From: Bacteroidota bacterium
GTDB lineage: Bacteria > Bacteroidota > Bacteroidia > M30B66
DNA: 64,000 nucleotides
Assembly: GCA_027490225.1 (NCBI GenBank)
Contig: JAIXYK010000037.1
Span: 20,468-84,467 of the forward strand
Direction of reading: 5' to 3'
In this document: in pieces, positions 43,561 to 52,862 of the stretch
Numbering within the stretch: position 1 is the first letter of the stretch
Layout: each line of letters begins with the position of its first letter
Translations under genes and position numbers: made by a program
The notes under the pieces: model-generated
What the model was told of the DNA's origin: nothing
What the model saw: the letters and a program-made list of their open reading frames with translations, nothing else
Database searches by the model: none

Positions 43561-45237
43561 ATGGAAAAATTGGTTTTAAAGCCACTCCTTTTATTTGTCA
43601 TTATTATTTTAATTTATTGTCTTGCTATTCCAGTAGATATAATGGAGATAGATTCCGCGCAATATGCAACTATTGCGCAGGAAATGATTTTGAGAAATGA
43701 TTATTTACATGTTTTCGATAGAGGTTCAGAATACTTAGATAAACCACCATTTATTTTCTGGATAACGGCGGCATTTTATCATCTTTTTGGAATGGGAACT
43801 TTTGCATTTAAATTCCCATCAATACTTTTTTCCTGTTTAGGAATTTTTGCAACTTACAAACTTGCCCGAATCTATTATTCAAAAGAAACGGCTGTAATAG
43901 CGGCATTGATTTTAGCAACGACTCAAGGATATTTTCATTTCAATAATGATGTTAGGACAGATACTTATTTAACAAATTCAGTTATTACAGCCGTTTGGTT
44001 AATTTGTGAATACTTGCGAAATAACAAATGGTTATACATGCTTTCAGGTTTTGCAATGATAGGGATTGCAATGCTCTCAAAAGGCCCTTTAGGTTTAATT
44101 ATTCCGGTAATTGCAATTGGAGGAGATCTACTCATTCGCAGAGAATGGAAATCAATTTTTAAATGGGAGTGGCTAATTGGAATTTTTGTTATTTTAATTG
44201 TTTTATCGCCCATGTTAATTGGACTTTATGAGCAATTCGATTTACATCCTGAAAAAATAGTGAATGAAAAAACAGGCGTTTCAGGATTACGTTTTTTCTT
44301 TTGGGAACAAAGTTTTGGGCGAATTACTGGCGAGAATGTTTGGAAAAATGATACTGGTCCTTTTTTCTTTGTTCCCAATATTGCATGGTCATTTATGCCT
44401 TGGTCGTTACCACTTTTTTGCGCCGTGTTTCAAGAATTCTTTGATTTAATAAAACGTCAGGGGTATTTAAAGAATAAAATAGAATGGATAAGTTTATTGG
44501 GACTGATAATTCCATTTATTGCGCTTTCACAATCTCATTATAAGCTTCCTCATTATATTTATGTGGTTTTTCCTTTTGCAGCAATTTTAACTGCTAGTTT
44601 CCTTATTAGGCTTCAATTACCTGAATTTACTAATAAACTTAGAATTATTAATTTAATTCAATCAATAGTTTTGGCTTTTGTTTGGGTTTTAGCTGGATTA
44701 ATATTTATTTGGTTTTTTCCCTTAGAAAATTGGTTGCTTATTATTGTTGGAATTTTTGGGGTAATTGGATATGTCTATTTAGTTTTAAATGAAAGGAAAA
44801 ATCAACTAAAATATTTCATTAGTGTAAGTCTAATAACAGTGCTAAGTGCTAATGTATTAATTGCCTGTCAGTTTTACCCTTCTATTTTGAAGTATCAAGC
44901 AGGTGGAGCTGTAGCCAAGGAAATTTTGAAAAAAGGTATTGATCCTAAAGAGATTTTTATTTACAGGTTAAGTGCAAGATCGCTAGATGTAATTACCCAT
45001 TCTGTAATTATCGAAAAGTCATTGCCCTTTTTTATGGAGAAGATAAGTGCTGGTGAAACTATGTATATTGTTACGGATTACCAAGGTGTTTTAGATTTTA
45101 AAGCCCAAGGTTACAGCATAAGCATTATTACCGAAAAACCAAATCATGCTGCCACATTGATTACTTTGGAATTTTTAATTCCAGAATCAAGAACAAAAGC
45201 ATTAAGTAAGTATTATCTATTAAAGATTAAGAATTAA
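43561..45237 (+). CDS. GT39/ArnT-like membrane glycosyltransferase
   Basis: 558 residues with about eleven membrane helices. The first extracytoplasmic loop has MEIDSAQYATIAQEM and then DRGSEYLDKPPFIFWITAAFY, the D-x-x-x-Y and KPP/FW pattern of ArnT/PMT-type GT-C enzymes. Later, RTDTYLTNSVI and MLSKGPLGLIIP match the family. The C-terminal ~100 residues form a soluble domain. These enzymes move a sugar from polyprenyl phosphate to lipid A, protein or a glycan on the periplasmic side. The acceptor cannot be told here. It directly follows the GT2 gene with no gap. Confidence 0.9.
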   Translation: MEKLVLKPLLLFVIIILIYCLAIPVDIMEIDSAQYATIAQEMILRNDYLHVFDRGSEYLDKPPFIFWITAAFYHLFGMGTFAFKFPSILFSCLGIFATYKLARIYYSKETAVIAALILATTQGYFHFNNDVRTDTYLTNSVITAVWLICEYLRNNKWLYMLSGFAMIGIAMLSKGPLGLIIPVIAIGGDLLIRREWKSIFKWEWLIGIFVILIVLSPMLIGLYEQFDLHPEKIVNEKTGVSGLRFFFWEQSFGRITGENVWKNDTGPFFFVPNIAWSFMPWSLPLFCAVFQEFFDLIKRQGYLKNKIEWISLLGLIIPFIALSQSHYKLPHYIYVVFPFAAILTASFLIRLQLPEFTNKLRIINLIQSIVLAFVWVLAGLIFIWFFPLENWLLIIVGIFGVIGYVYLVLNERKNQLKYFISVSLITVLSANVLIACQFYPSILKYQAGGAVAKEILKKGIDPKEIFIYRLSARSLDVITHSVIIEKSLPFFMEKISAGETMYIVTDYQGVLDFKAQGYSISIITEKPNHAATLITLEFLIPESRTKALSKYYLLKIKN

Positions 45238-45245
45238 AAAAGAAG

Positions 45246-45761
45246 TTATTTCTTTAATAAGGAAGTACATAGTGTAAAGGGCTGTGTACCATTTCCAAGT
45301 TTTATTCTAAATGAAAGAGCAATTTCATTTCCTGTTATTGTTCCTTTTCCATCTTGAACATACCATCCATCACCATCGGGCATTTGTCGATCAAAGGTGA
45401 ATTTTGAATTTATAATTGTTGCAACTATTGGATTTTCATAATTAAAATTTCCAAGCACAGCATCTATTTCCCCTAAATCTTTAGATAAATTAAAAATTAA
45501 GATATCATCTAAATTTAAATTTGAAGCTTTAATTTCAATTAGATAAGAAGGTGTAATGCCAGTGCCTCCGCATGTTTCAATAACTTCATAAAGACCTAAA
45601 AATTTCGCCCTTTGCCCTATGCATGATCCATCTTCCAATTCAGCAGAAGGATCGAAATTTTCTGCTTTCGGATTAGTACACCCTTCTTTTTTATTGCAAG
45701 AGCTTGAAATTACTAAAGAAGCAAAGAAAAATGTAAGTATGATGTGTGTAATTTTAATCAT
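45246..45761 (-). CDS. Lipoprotein with Cys-bounded DPxA-type motif, paralogue 1
   Basis: 171 residues. The signal peptide ends VISSSCNKKEG, giving a lipid anchor. Just after it is GCTNPKAENFDPSAELEDGS followed by Cys, the short cysteine-bounded, calcium-loop-like motif (C-x-N-x-A-x-N-F/Y-D-x-x-A) seen singly or in arrays in marine Bacteroidota surface proteins. The remaining ~120 residues are beta-rich and look like a small lipocalin-like or beta-sandwich domain (FLGLYEVIETCGG, NSKFTFDRQM, GTITGNEIALSF). Function unknown. It is a paralogue of the next gene upstream. It converges with the GT39 gene with an 8-base gap. Confidence 0.82.
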   Translation of the reverse strand: MIKITHIILTFFFASLVISSSCNKKEGCTNPKAENFDPSAELEDGSCIGQRAKFLGLYEVIETCGGTGITPSYLIEIKASNLNLDDILIFNLSKDLGEIDAVLGNFNYENPIVATIINSKFTFDRQMPDGDGWYVQDGKGTITGNEIALSFRIKLGNGTQPFTLCTSLLKK

Positions 45762-45862
45762 GTTTTACTTGGTATTGCAAATATAATAGATTGCTAACTA
45801 TAAATAACATTCTTTAACTGCTAGATTTACGAAATATTTTCAAGAAAGTTTTATAAAAAAAG

Positions 45863-46360
45863 TTATTGTTTAACTGCAGAAAGTGAAATCGTATCTAGTA
45901 TACCAGGAAGTTCCTTTAATAAAATAAATACAATTTGATCATCACTAACCTGACCTATTCCTGAAACGCCAAATGAATCTAAACCTGATGTAATATTTTG
46001 TTTAGGTAAAACAAGTGCGAATCTGTTTGAGGAGTTTACTGATGCCGATGTAGGTGCTCCTGATACAGGAAAATCATTTATAATAACTTCGTTTTTACTA
46101 TTTGGATTAACTACAATCGAAATTGGAAAATTGAAAATTGTGTCGGGCGTCCCAGGATTATTTGTGTTGGTGAGTAGTCCAGACCAATTTCCTAAAAATT
46201 TGTCTCTTTCGTAAATACAGGTCCCATTGTCTTCAACTGCATTCGAATCGTAATTACTAGCCAAATTGTCCAAACATCCTTTTACACTGTCTTTTTTACA
46301 AGAAGCTATAATTGTAAAAACTGACAGAATTAGAATAATATTATATAGTTTCATTTTCAT
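45863..46360 (-). CDS. Lipoprotein with Cys-bounded motif, paralogue 2
   Basis: 165 residues. Lipobox IIASCKKDS. The motif GCLDNLASNYDSNAVEDNGT plus Cys is followed by IYERDKFLGNWSG, which aligns with IGQRAKFLGLYEV in the neighbouring paralogue. The rest (IVVNPNSKNEVIINDFP, SNRFALVLPKQNI, GIGQVSDDQIVFIL) is a similar beta-rich domain, but diverged. The two genes are 101 bases apart on the same strand and probably arose by tandem duplication. Function unknown; a surface or periplasmic lipoprotein. Confidence 0.82.
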   Translation of the reverse strand: MKMKLYNIILILSVFTIIASCKKDSVKGCLDNLASNYDSNAVEDNGTCIYERDKFLGNWSGLLTNTNNPGTPDTIFNFPISIVVNPNSKNEVIINDFPVSGAPTSASVNSSNRFALVLPKQNITSGLDSFGVSGIGQVSDDQIVFILLKELPGILDTISLSAVKQ

Positions 46361-46422
46361 TACATTAACATTTGATTTGCAAATATCTCTTAAATCTTTA
46401 ACTGCTGCAAGTGCTTCTTGCT

Positions 46423-48195
46423 TTAGTTTAATCTTTTGAATATCAAAGCCTTGTATTTGTTTTTGTATATATTTTGAGAATAATAAGGTTCAAAACGCAT
46501 TTTTAAATTCCTTTCAGCTAACTTTAAATCGGCATTCAAATTTTGTTCTGAATATTCAATATTAGTAATTGCCCCATACCATTTTACATCATTTCTTAAA
46601 ATTCCTTTACTTAAATTGCCTTTATTACTGAAATAAATTGGGTGTGTTTTACTAAGGAATGAAATTTCAAAAATTGAGTTTGGTCCAATTATTCTTTCAT
46701 TTTGCTTTCCCATATTTGCAAAAGCTAAATTCAGGTTTCTAATTTCAAAAGTATCAGAATACAATTGAAAAGAAATATATGAAATTTGAAAACCAATTAT
46801 TATTGGAATTAAATGATTTAAACTCATTCTTCTATTTAATAAGAGATGATAAATTAAACATATAATTATTGAAGAAATTGCAATTAAATAAAGAGATTCA
46901 ATTTTTAAATCAAGTTGATTTGAAAATATTAATGCTAGAATTTTTGATAAGAATATTATGATAATTAATTGGTAAATAAATTCAACTACTTTATTATACC
47001 TTTTCATTTTTTCTAATTCTAAAAAAGCAGCAAAAATTAAGACCATTGAAACTGTAAACACCAAAACAGAATCTATTGAAATGCCCACCAAATATGATTC
47101 TTGCCAATTAAAAAAATGTATGTTTGGCATATTAGAAAAGAATGAAAATGAGCAGAATATTGATACTTTTCTGAGTGTATTTATGTTCAAACTGCCCTTT
47201 TCGGAAATACTTTTTGAAACAAATATTGGTATGCCAATACAGATAATTAAAATTCTTTTATCATTGAAATCTGAGAATAATGTGCATACAAATCCAATGA
47301 AAAAACCTAACATTAATTTATTCATTTCATTGTTAGATTTAAAGTAAACAATGCGATAAATTAAGAGCAGAATCAATGAAAATATAAAAGGATCTGCCAA
47401 TGTTTCTTTGCTAAATAAGTATCCAAGTCTTATAACTATTCCGGCAGGATTTAATAGCTCTTTGAGTGTATAGAATTCATTTGAAAATGCACTGTAATAT
47501 GCTTGAAACAGCGATATTCTTGGAAAATAATAGAAAAGATATAACGAAAGTGATACTATTATTGCACCTAAACAAAAAAAGACAAGGTCCTTTTTAATTG
47601 TATTTTTATTTTTCACATAAATAAGGAAAATAATAATCGGTATTAAAAACAGAAAACTTCCTTTCAGCTGCAATCCAACTGCTGCCGAAACTCCAGCAAA
47701 GAAAACTAGCCAATAATTATTTTGTATTACTAATAAAATTGAAATCAGTAAAATAGAAATAAGACCTGTTTCAAGTAAACCTGTTCTGCCGATAATAAAA
47801 TAAATAGGTAAGCTTGCAAATAGTAAAGTACTTATGAGTGCTTCTCGGTAAGTCAACAAATACCTTTTGGAGAGCAAATAGTAAAGTAGAATATTCAGAA
47901 TGGAAGCTAGCACAGAAAAAATTCTAAGGCTAAAGAAGTTGATTCCGAAAAGTTTGAAACTACAGTAATATATAAGATTGATGACAGGAGAAACAGCTAA
48001 ACCTCCCGCAATGTCATCTTTTATCCAATTATCTTCTTGTATTTTCAGTTTTGCATTTTCTGCCCACCATGCCTCATCATGTATGTCTGCTGTAGATTTA
48101 ACTGACCAAGGATCTGCTTCAATATGAATAAATTTAGAAACAACTATTGCAAGAATAATTACTATTAAAAACCTATTTAGAATCCGTTCTTTCAT
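46423..48195 (-). CDS. GT39-like polytopic membrane glycosyltransferase
   Basis: 590 residues from the ATG at 48195 (MKERILNRFLIVII); a TTG at 48204 adds three residues. About eleven to thirteen hydrophobic helices are present. The first loop carries DIHDEAWWAENAKLKI with DEAWW matching the D-E-x-x-x-x-x-x-A acidic loop motif of GT-C proteins. NWIKDDIAGGLAVSPVINLIYY follows where PMT-like proteins have their second loop motif. The C-terminal soluble part is short. It is very AT-rich with many Phe/Ile/Leu codons. The donor is presumably a polyprenyl-linked sugar and the acceptor is unknown. It is placed upstream of the two Cys-motif lipoproteins on the same strand. Confidence 0.82.
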   Translation of the reverse strand: MKERILNRFLIVIILAIVVSKFIHIEADPWSVKSTADIHDEAWWAENAKLKIQEDNWIKDDIAGGLAVSPVINLIYYCSFKLFGINFFSLRIFSVLASILNILLYYLLSKRYLLTYREALISTLLFASLPIYFIIGRTGLLETGLISILLISILLVIQNNYWLVFFAGVSAAVGLQLKGSFLFLIPIIIFLIYVKNKNTIKKDLVFFCLGAIIVSLSLYLFYYFPRISLFQAYYSAFSNEFYTLKELLNPAGIVIRLGYLFSKETLADPFIFSLILLLIYRIVYFKSNNEMNKLMLGFFIGFVCTLFSDFNDKRILIICIGIPIFVSKSISEKGSLNINTLRKVSIFCSFSFFSNMPNIHFFNWQESYLVGISIDSVLVFTVSMVLIFAAFLELEKMKRYNKVVEFIYQLIIIIFLSKILALIFSNQLDLKIESLYLIAISSIIICLIYHLLLNRRMSLNHLIPIIIGFQISYISFQLYSDTFEIRNLNLAFANMGKQNERIIGPNSIFEISFLSKTHPIYFSNKGNLSKGILRNDVKWYGAITNIEYSEQNLNADLKLAERNLKMRFEPYYSQNIYKNKYKALIFKRLN

Positions 48196-48205
48196 TAGGA
48201 GCAAA

Positions 48206-48239
48206 AAAAAAGTCCCTCTTGTAAAAGAAGGACTTTTTT
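48206..48239 (-). terminator. Terminator of the T9SS esterase gene
   Basis: AAAAAAGTCC and GGACTTTTTT form a 10-bp stem extended inward by TCTT/AAGA after one mismatch, with a 4-base loop. It lies 17 bases after the esterase stop and ends 11 bases before the GT39 start on the same strand. The symmetrical A/T tails mean it could work in both directions. Confidence 0.85.
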
Positions 48240-48255
48240 AAATTGAAATGTTAAA

Positions 48256-49839
48256 TTATTGCAAAATAATTTGTTGGGTAGCTTTACCTGCTTTAGTAGA
48301 TACTTCAAGCATGTAAACACCATTTTTCAAGTTACCTCTTTCAAGTGTAACCATATTGCTTGCATTATAGTTTCTAACCATAACAACTCTTCCTGTAACA
48401 TCAAATAATCTGATATTTTCTATTTTGTTACCATCAGTAGATTGAACAGTAAAATCGGCAGCAGAAGGGTTTGGATATACCTTAATGTTGCTAACTTTTG
48501 CATTAATATCATTAATTCCTACTCCATCAATTCCCATTGCGTAAATCATTCTTGGTGTAGCAAAACCAACAATAGTATCGATATAAGCAAATGCTTTTGC
48601 ACGAGACATATCAGGATTAGTTCCTAAGTTCTGAAGGTGAATTCCAAGTCCATCCAAAGTAGAACCTGTTGCTTGGTTTATTGCGTTAACAGTATTTACT
48701 ACTGTTGCTGAATCCCAAAATTCCCATGGAGAGCTTTCTTGGAAAGGAGATATTGGAATGATTGGACGAATGAACGGGTATAATCCTTTATAAAGAGCTG
48801 GATCTAAGCTTAAATTAGGGAAATCGCTAGCCAATCTTGCATCTGCAGCAATTGAAAATGCATCATTAAAAGTCGCATCAGCAAAAATATCATTATTTCC
48901 AAACTCATTAGATCTTTTAATAATCCACTTAGAACCTGAAACTGGAACAACGGTTTCTTGTGTTGTTGGAACAATTACAATACCTTGATCAAATGGAGCA
49001 AATCCATCAAGAGGGCAATGAAAAGACACAATAGGCTTACTTGTGTTTTCTAACCAGCTGCTGTCTCCAATTGCACCACCTAAATTTACCGCCATTGATA
49101 CTTCATTAGTATATCCAGGGTGGTTGTATGTATTCACAGCTCCACCTGTTCCGTCTATGTTTCCAACTATTGCAGTATTTACATAGCTTTGAAGATTGGC
49201 ATCAACAAATTTTAAGATTTGAAGCTCTTCAATTCTATCTAAAGTAACATAAGCTAAAGATACATAACCTCCAGAACCCTGACCAATCAAAGCTATTTTA
49301 GTTGTGTCAACCCCATAAACGTTTCCTCCTGTATCTACTGATTTTTTGAAGAAACGAACAGCAGTTTGAGCATCATGAATGGCGCGGTATACCGCATTTA
49401 ACAAAGTTCCTCTGCGAACATCTGGGTCTGAACTAATTGGGTTCCAACCTAAACGATACTGAACAGAAGCTGCAACGAAACCACGTTTTGCATAACGACG
49501 GCAAACTTCAACTGCTGTACTGTCTTCTTTAGAACCTCCTGTACCTCCGTTAAAGTACTTCGGTAAGAAATTACCCGTGTGCAAATAAATTACCAAAGGC
49601 CTGTTAGTAGCTACATCGCCAGTAGGCGTGTATAAGTCTAGCAACAACGGTCCTTGTTGAGGATTACCTGGGTCAGTAGTAATGGGTGGGACAAAGTAGA
49701 AATTAGTTCCGTATTGAATGTTTGCTTGTTTAGTAACATCCGTAAATACTTCTTCATAATATCTCCCAGTTTGCGCTATAGCTCCGCTTAACGAAAGGGT
49801 AGCGCCTAGTAAAAAAAGACTGCGTATTATTTTTTGCAT
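48256..49839 (-). CDS. Secreted alpha/beta-hydrolase (carboxylesterase-like) with T9SS type A domain
   Basis: 527 residues. The signal peptide ends SGAIAQ. The hydrolase part (about 30-400) has LVIYLHTGNF (oxyanion HG-type segment), RRYAKRGFVAASVQYRLGW, AIHDAQTAVRFFKK and the nucleophile elbow ALIGQGSGGYVSLAY (G-x-S-x-G), with an Asp in HCPLDGFAPFD as a further catalytic candidate. The C-terminus (IKVYPNPSAADFTVQS, IRLFDVTGRVV, LKNGVYMLEV) is a type A sorting domain. Known relatives hydrolyse esters, so a surface or released lipase/esterase is likely, substrate unknown. It is 53 bases downstream of the TonB receptor gene on the same strand, and the two probably form an uptake unit. Confidence 0.88.
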   Translation of the reverse strand: MQKIIRSLFLLGATLSLSGAIAQTGRYYEEVFTDVTKQANIQYGTNFYFVPPITTDPGNPQQGPLLLDLYTPTGDVATNRPLVIYLHTGNFLPKYFNGGTGGSKEDSTAVEVCRRYAKRGFVAASVQYRLGWNPISSDPDVRRGTLLNAVYRAIHDAQTAVRFFKKSVDTGGNVYGVDTTKIALIGQGSGGYVSLAYVTLDRIEELQILKFVDANLQSYVNTAIVGNIDGTGGAVNTYNHPGYTNEVSMAVNLGGAIGDSSWLENTSKPIVSFHCPLDGFAPFDQGIVIVPTTQETVVPVSGSKWIIKRSNEFGNNDIFADATFNDAFSIAADARLASDFPNLSLDPALYKGLYPFIRPIIPISPFQESSPWEFWDSATVVNTVNAINQATGSTLDGLGIHLQNLGTNPDMSRAKAFAYIDTIVGFATPRMIYAMGIDGVGINDINAKVSNIKVYPNPSAADFTVQSTDGNKIENIRLFDVTGRVVMVRNYNASNMVTLERGNLKNGVYMLEVSTKAGKATQQIILQ

Positions 49840-49892
49840 ATTAGATAGTTTTAAAGTTCAAAGATACCAATAATCTACCTCCAATAGGGTAT

Positions 49893-52763
49893 TTATGGAA
49901 TATCTACTAACACAGAGAAATAAGCCATCCTTCCAATCCGAGGACCTCCAAACACTTGGTATTGTTGGTTTTTGAACATTGATTTGATTCGCTCACCTGT
50001 TGAAAGTTCTTTGTTATTAACAAAAGGAAGGATTCCAAATAAATTAGAAGCCCCAAGTTTGAAAACTGTTTTCCATTTTTTTACTGTATAGTTAATCTGC
50101 GCATCAAACATATCATAAGACGGAATTTTTCCAGTAAATTGAGGAGATCCTTCGAATAAAAATCCTTCTACCCATTTATAGTTGGTATTAAAGCCAAAAA
50201 AATTGACATGAGAAGGTTTCAGTTTTATTTCTCTTGAAGATATTCCTAAATTAAACTTTAATCGTGGCGTATTAAAAGCAGGTACAATAGGATCTACAGA
50301 CCCACGTCTATCGAGTTCATTCCAAGAAGTATTGAAATTCAAAGCATATTTTTCTTTGAAATAGTAATTCATGCCAATAGAGAATCCTTGTGTGGATACC
50401 AAATCAGATGTATTAGCTGAAACCCTGTAAATTTTCAAATTTGTAGGGAAATTTTGAGCGTCAAAATCAGATTTTATTCCAATTTTAAAACCAATGAAAT
50501 CTTTGTACAAGCTATAATAGTAACTAGCGTCAACAAATAGTCTTTTAAATAAAGTAGTTCTATAACCAATTTCAAAGGTTTTGACTTGCTCAGGGCGAAT
50601 TTTATCTACATTAAAATAAGATAACTTTGAAATATCAAGGTCTTTCCCATCGCGGTACTCCAAAAATGACGGAATTGTGATAAGAGAATCATAGCCTGTT
50701 GTATTACCTAATAAAACAGCTCTTCCTACATCATAAAACAAAAATTGGTCGGCCAATGTTGGATTTCTTACAGCAGAAGAAAAGGATAATCTAATTGTAT
50801 TAATTTCATTTGGTGAATAAACCAACGATGCTGCAGGCGAATAAATCCTTTTAAAATTTTGATTTTTATCTGTTCTGAAAGTGATGCTAGCTTTTAGTTT
50901 ATCCGTAAAGAATTTTTTTTCAATTCCTGAGTAAATTCCATATTCAAAATTTGTCAACCTCACACCACCGGTATCTCTAAATATTGTTCCTTGGGAGTTA
51001 GGTCTGTATAATCTTGTACTACCACCAATTACAATTGTTGCCCATTTAGGTTTAAATTTATATTCACCCGTTCCATGATATAGCGCAGATCTGTCAAAAA
51101 ACAGAGAGCCACCATTGGCTAATGTCGATTTATCGTTAAATCTTGTTGTCCTAATCAAGTTAAATGTCGAATCAAATGCAGAAGTTCCCGGCTGCGCAAA
51201 GGGCATTTGACCAGTTACAGAAAGGTTATTGTTTGTTTGGTTCCTGACTAATTCGTGCCAAACAACCAAAGAATCATAATTATTTGCCAAGTATTCTTCT
51301 AAAGCCCCAAAATACTCACTAGGTGTTTGACCAAAAACGAAAGTAGGATAATTAGGATCGTTTTCAATTCTTGTATTTACAATATTAGCGTAATTATTTA
51401 AGTAATCAGTATTCCATCTTTCTAATGTTTTGTAAGTGTTTAACATTTTAAATGCAGTCAATACTGCATCATAAGAGTCTCCTGCGTCTTCATTGGTAGC
51501 ATAAAATCGAATGAAAAATTTATCTTTTTTATTCAATTCTAACTTATTCTGAAAGAACAAGATATTCTTCAAACTAAACCTGTTTTCACCTTGATAAACT
51601 GTAGTTCCTGTTCCAAAGTTAGAGGTGTAAATCAATTCTAAATCAGGTTTAAAGCGATAGTGAAAGGAGGCTCCAAGCTTTAAATTACGTGTGTTATAGT
51701 CCACTAAATCTTTTTCTTGATATCCATTTCTATAAAAAATTCCCAGTCCAGGATAAGTTTTAACATCGTCTCTGGAATCGTTTCCTCCAGCCAAATCTTC
51801 ATCTCCATAAATGTTTACAGCATCATACCCTCCAGGATTATCTGCACCAATAGGTGAGTCATCAACGGGGGCGTAGTTTTCAGCTTCCCAATCATAAGCG
51901 CGTAAAAATGAGACATTTAATTTGTATGCAAATTTATCGTCACCTTCCTTATTTTTAAATTTTTGAGCATATCTGAAGGCTGTTTCAAACAAACCCCTTT
52001 CTCCAACTTTCGATTGAACTGTAAGTCCAGTATAATCGAAAGGGTTTTTAGTTGTCATACTAATTACACCATTAAAGGCATTTGGACCATAAAAAGCAGA
52101 GCTTGCTCCAACTATTATATCCACTTTTTGGACATCTAATTCGGAAGCTCCAAGGAAATTGCCAAGCGAAAAGTTTAAACCAGGCGCTTGATTATCCACA
52201 CCATCAATGAGTTGAAGCGAACGCACAGGTGATGTACTATTAAATCCTCTTGTATTAATGATTTTAAAACCTAAACTCGCAGCTGTTAAATCCACGCCTT
52301 TTAAAGCGCCTAAACCATCATAAAAATTAGCAGCAGGAGTTTCTTTGATGGCAAGTAAATCTAGCGCTTCAACAGTTAATGCTGATTCTCTTTGTTTCTC
52401 AGTTAGTCTATTATCAATAATTTCTACCTCTTTTAAAATAGCTTCGTTACTGCTTAATTTAACATTCAATTTTTGAGTTAAATCTGTAACTACTATTTCT
52501 TTATTGGTATATCCAATAAATGAAACTACTACTGTAAATGGCGGTGTTCCAGGATTAATAATTGTAAAATTGCCATTAACATCTGCTGCTGCACCTTTAG
52601 AGGTTCCTTTCAAAGTAACAGTTGCTCCAATTAATGTTTCTCCTGATTTTGCATCAGCAATTTTTCCAGTTAAGTTTTGTGCGTTTAGCTTACTTGTAAA
52701 AAGGAATATAAAAAGATAACTAAGAAAGAATATCGTCCTAGAAAAGACTAAAGGTTTAACCAT
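49893..52763 (-). CDS. TonB-dependent outer-membrane receptor with CarboxypepD_reg domain
   Basis: 956 residues. The signal peptide (LFLFTSKLNAQN) is followed by a carboxypeptidase-regulatory-like domain (about 30-110: LTGKIADAKSGETLIGATV, IGYTNKEIVV) and a plug domain (about 120-240) with GLGALKGVDLTAAS, IINTRGFNS and VQKVDIIVGASSAFYGPN. The rest is a 22-strand barrel of normal size. There is no TonB-box similarity visible to me beyond the usual, and no SusD partner is nearby, so it is not a classical SusCD system. It takes up an unknown ligand with TonB energy. The adjacent secreted esterase suggests the ligand may be released by ester cleavage. Confidence 0.93.
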   Translation of the reverse strand: MVKPLVFSRTIFFLSYLFIFLFTSKLNAQNLTGKIADAKSGETLIGATVTLKGTSKGAAADVNGNFTIINPGTPPFTVVVSFIGYTNKEIVVTDLTQKLNVKLSSNEAILKEVEIIDNRLTEKQRESALTVEALDLLAIKETPAANFYDGLGALKGVDLTAASLGFKIINTRGFNSTSPVRSLQLIDGVDNQAPGLNFSLGNFLGASELDVQKVDIIVGASSAFYGPNAFNGVISMTTKNPFDYTGLTVQSKVGERGLFETAFRYAQKFKNKEGDDKFAYKLNVSFLRAYDWEAENYAPVDDSPIGADNPGGYDAVNIYGDEDLAGGNDSRDDVKTYPGLGIFYRNGYQEKDLVDYNTRNLKLGASFHYRFKPDLELIYTSNFGTGTTVYQGENRFSLKNILFFQNKLELNKKDKFFIRFYATNEDAGDSYDAVLTAFKMLNTYKTLERWNTDYLNNYANIVNTRIENDPNYPTFVFGQTPSEYFGALEEYLANNYDSLVVWHELVRNQTNNNLSVTGQMPFAQPGTSAFDSTFNLIRTTRFNDKSTLANGGSLFFDRSALYHGTGEYKFKPKWATIVIGGSTRLYRPNSQGTIFRDTGGVRLTNFEYGIYSGIEKKFFTDKLKASITFRTDKNQNFKRIYSPAASLVYSPNEINTIRLSFSSAVRNPTLADQFLFYDVGRAVLLGNTTGYDSLITIPSFLEYRDGKDLDISKLSYFNVDKIRPEQVKTFEIGYRTTLFKRLFVDASYYYSLYKDFIGFKIGIKSDFDAQNFPTNLKIYRVSANTSDLVSTQGFSIGMNYYFKEKYALNFNTSWNELDRRGSVDPIVPAFNTPRLKFNLGISSREIKLKPSHVNFFGFNTNYKWVEGFLFEGSPQFTGKIPSYDMFDAQINYTVKKWKTVFKLGASNLFGILPFVNNKELSTGERIKSMFKNQQYQVFGGPRIGRMAYFSVLVDIP

Positions 52764-52862
52764 AAATGTAGTTCAGTAAAAAAAACAAGGAGGCAAATTA
52801 CAACTATATGTTAAAATAAAATGAATCGTTTTTTATTTTTAACAAACTAATTGAAATTTGAA

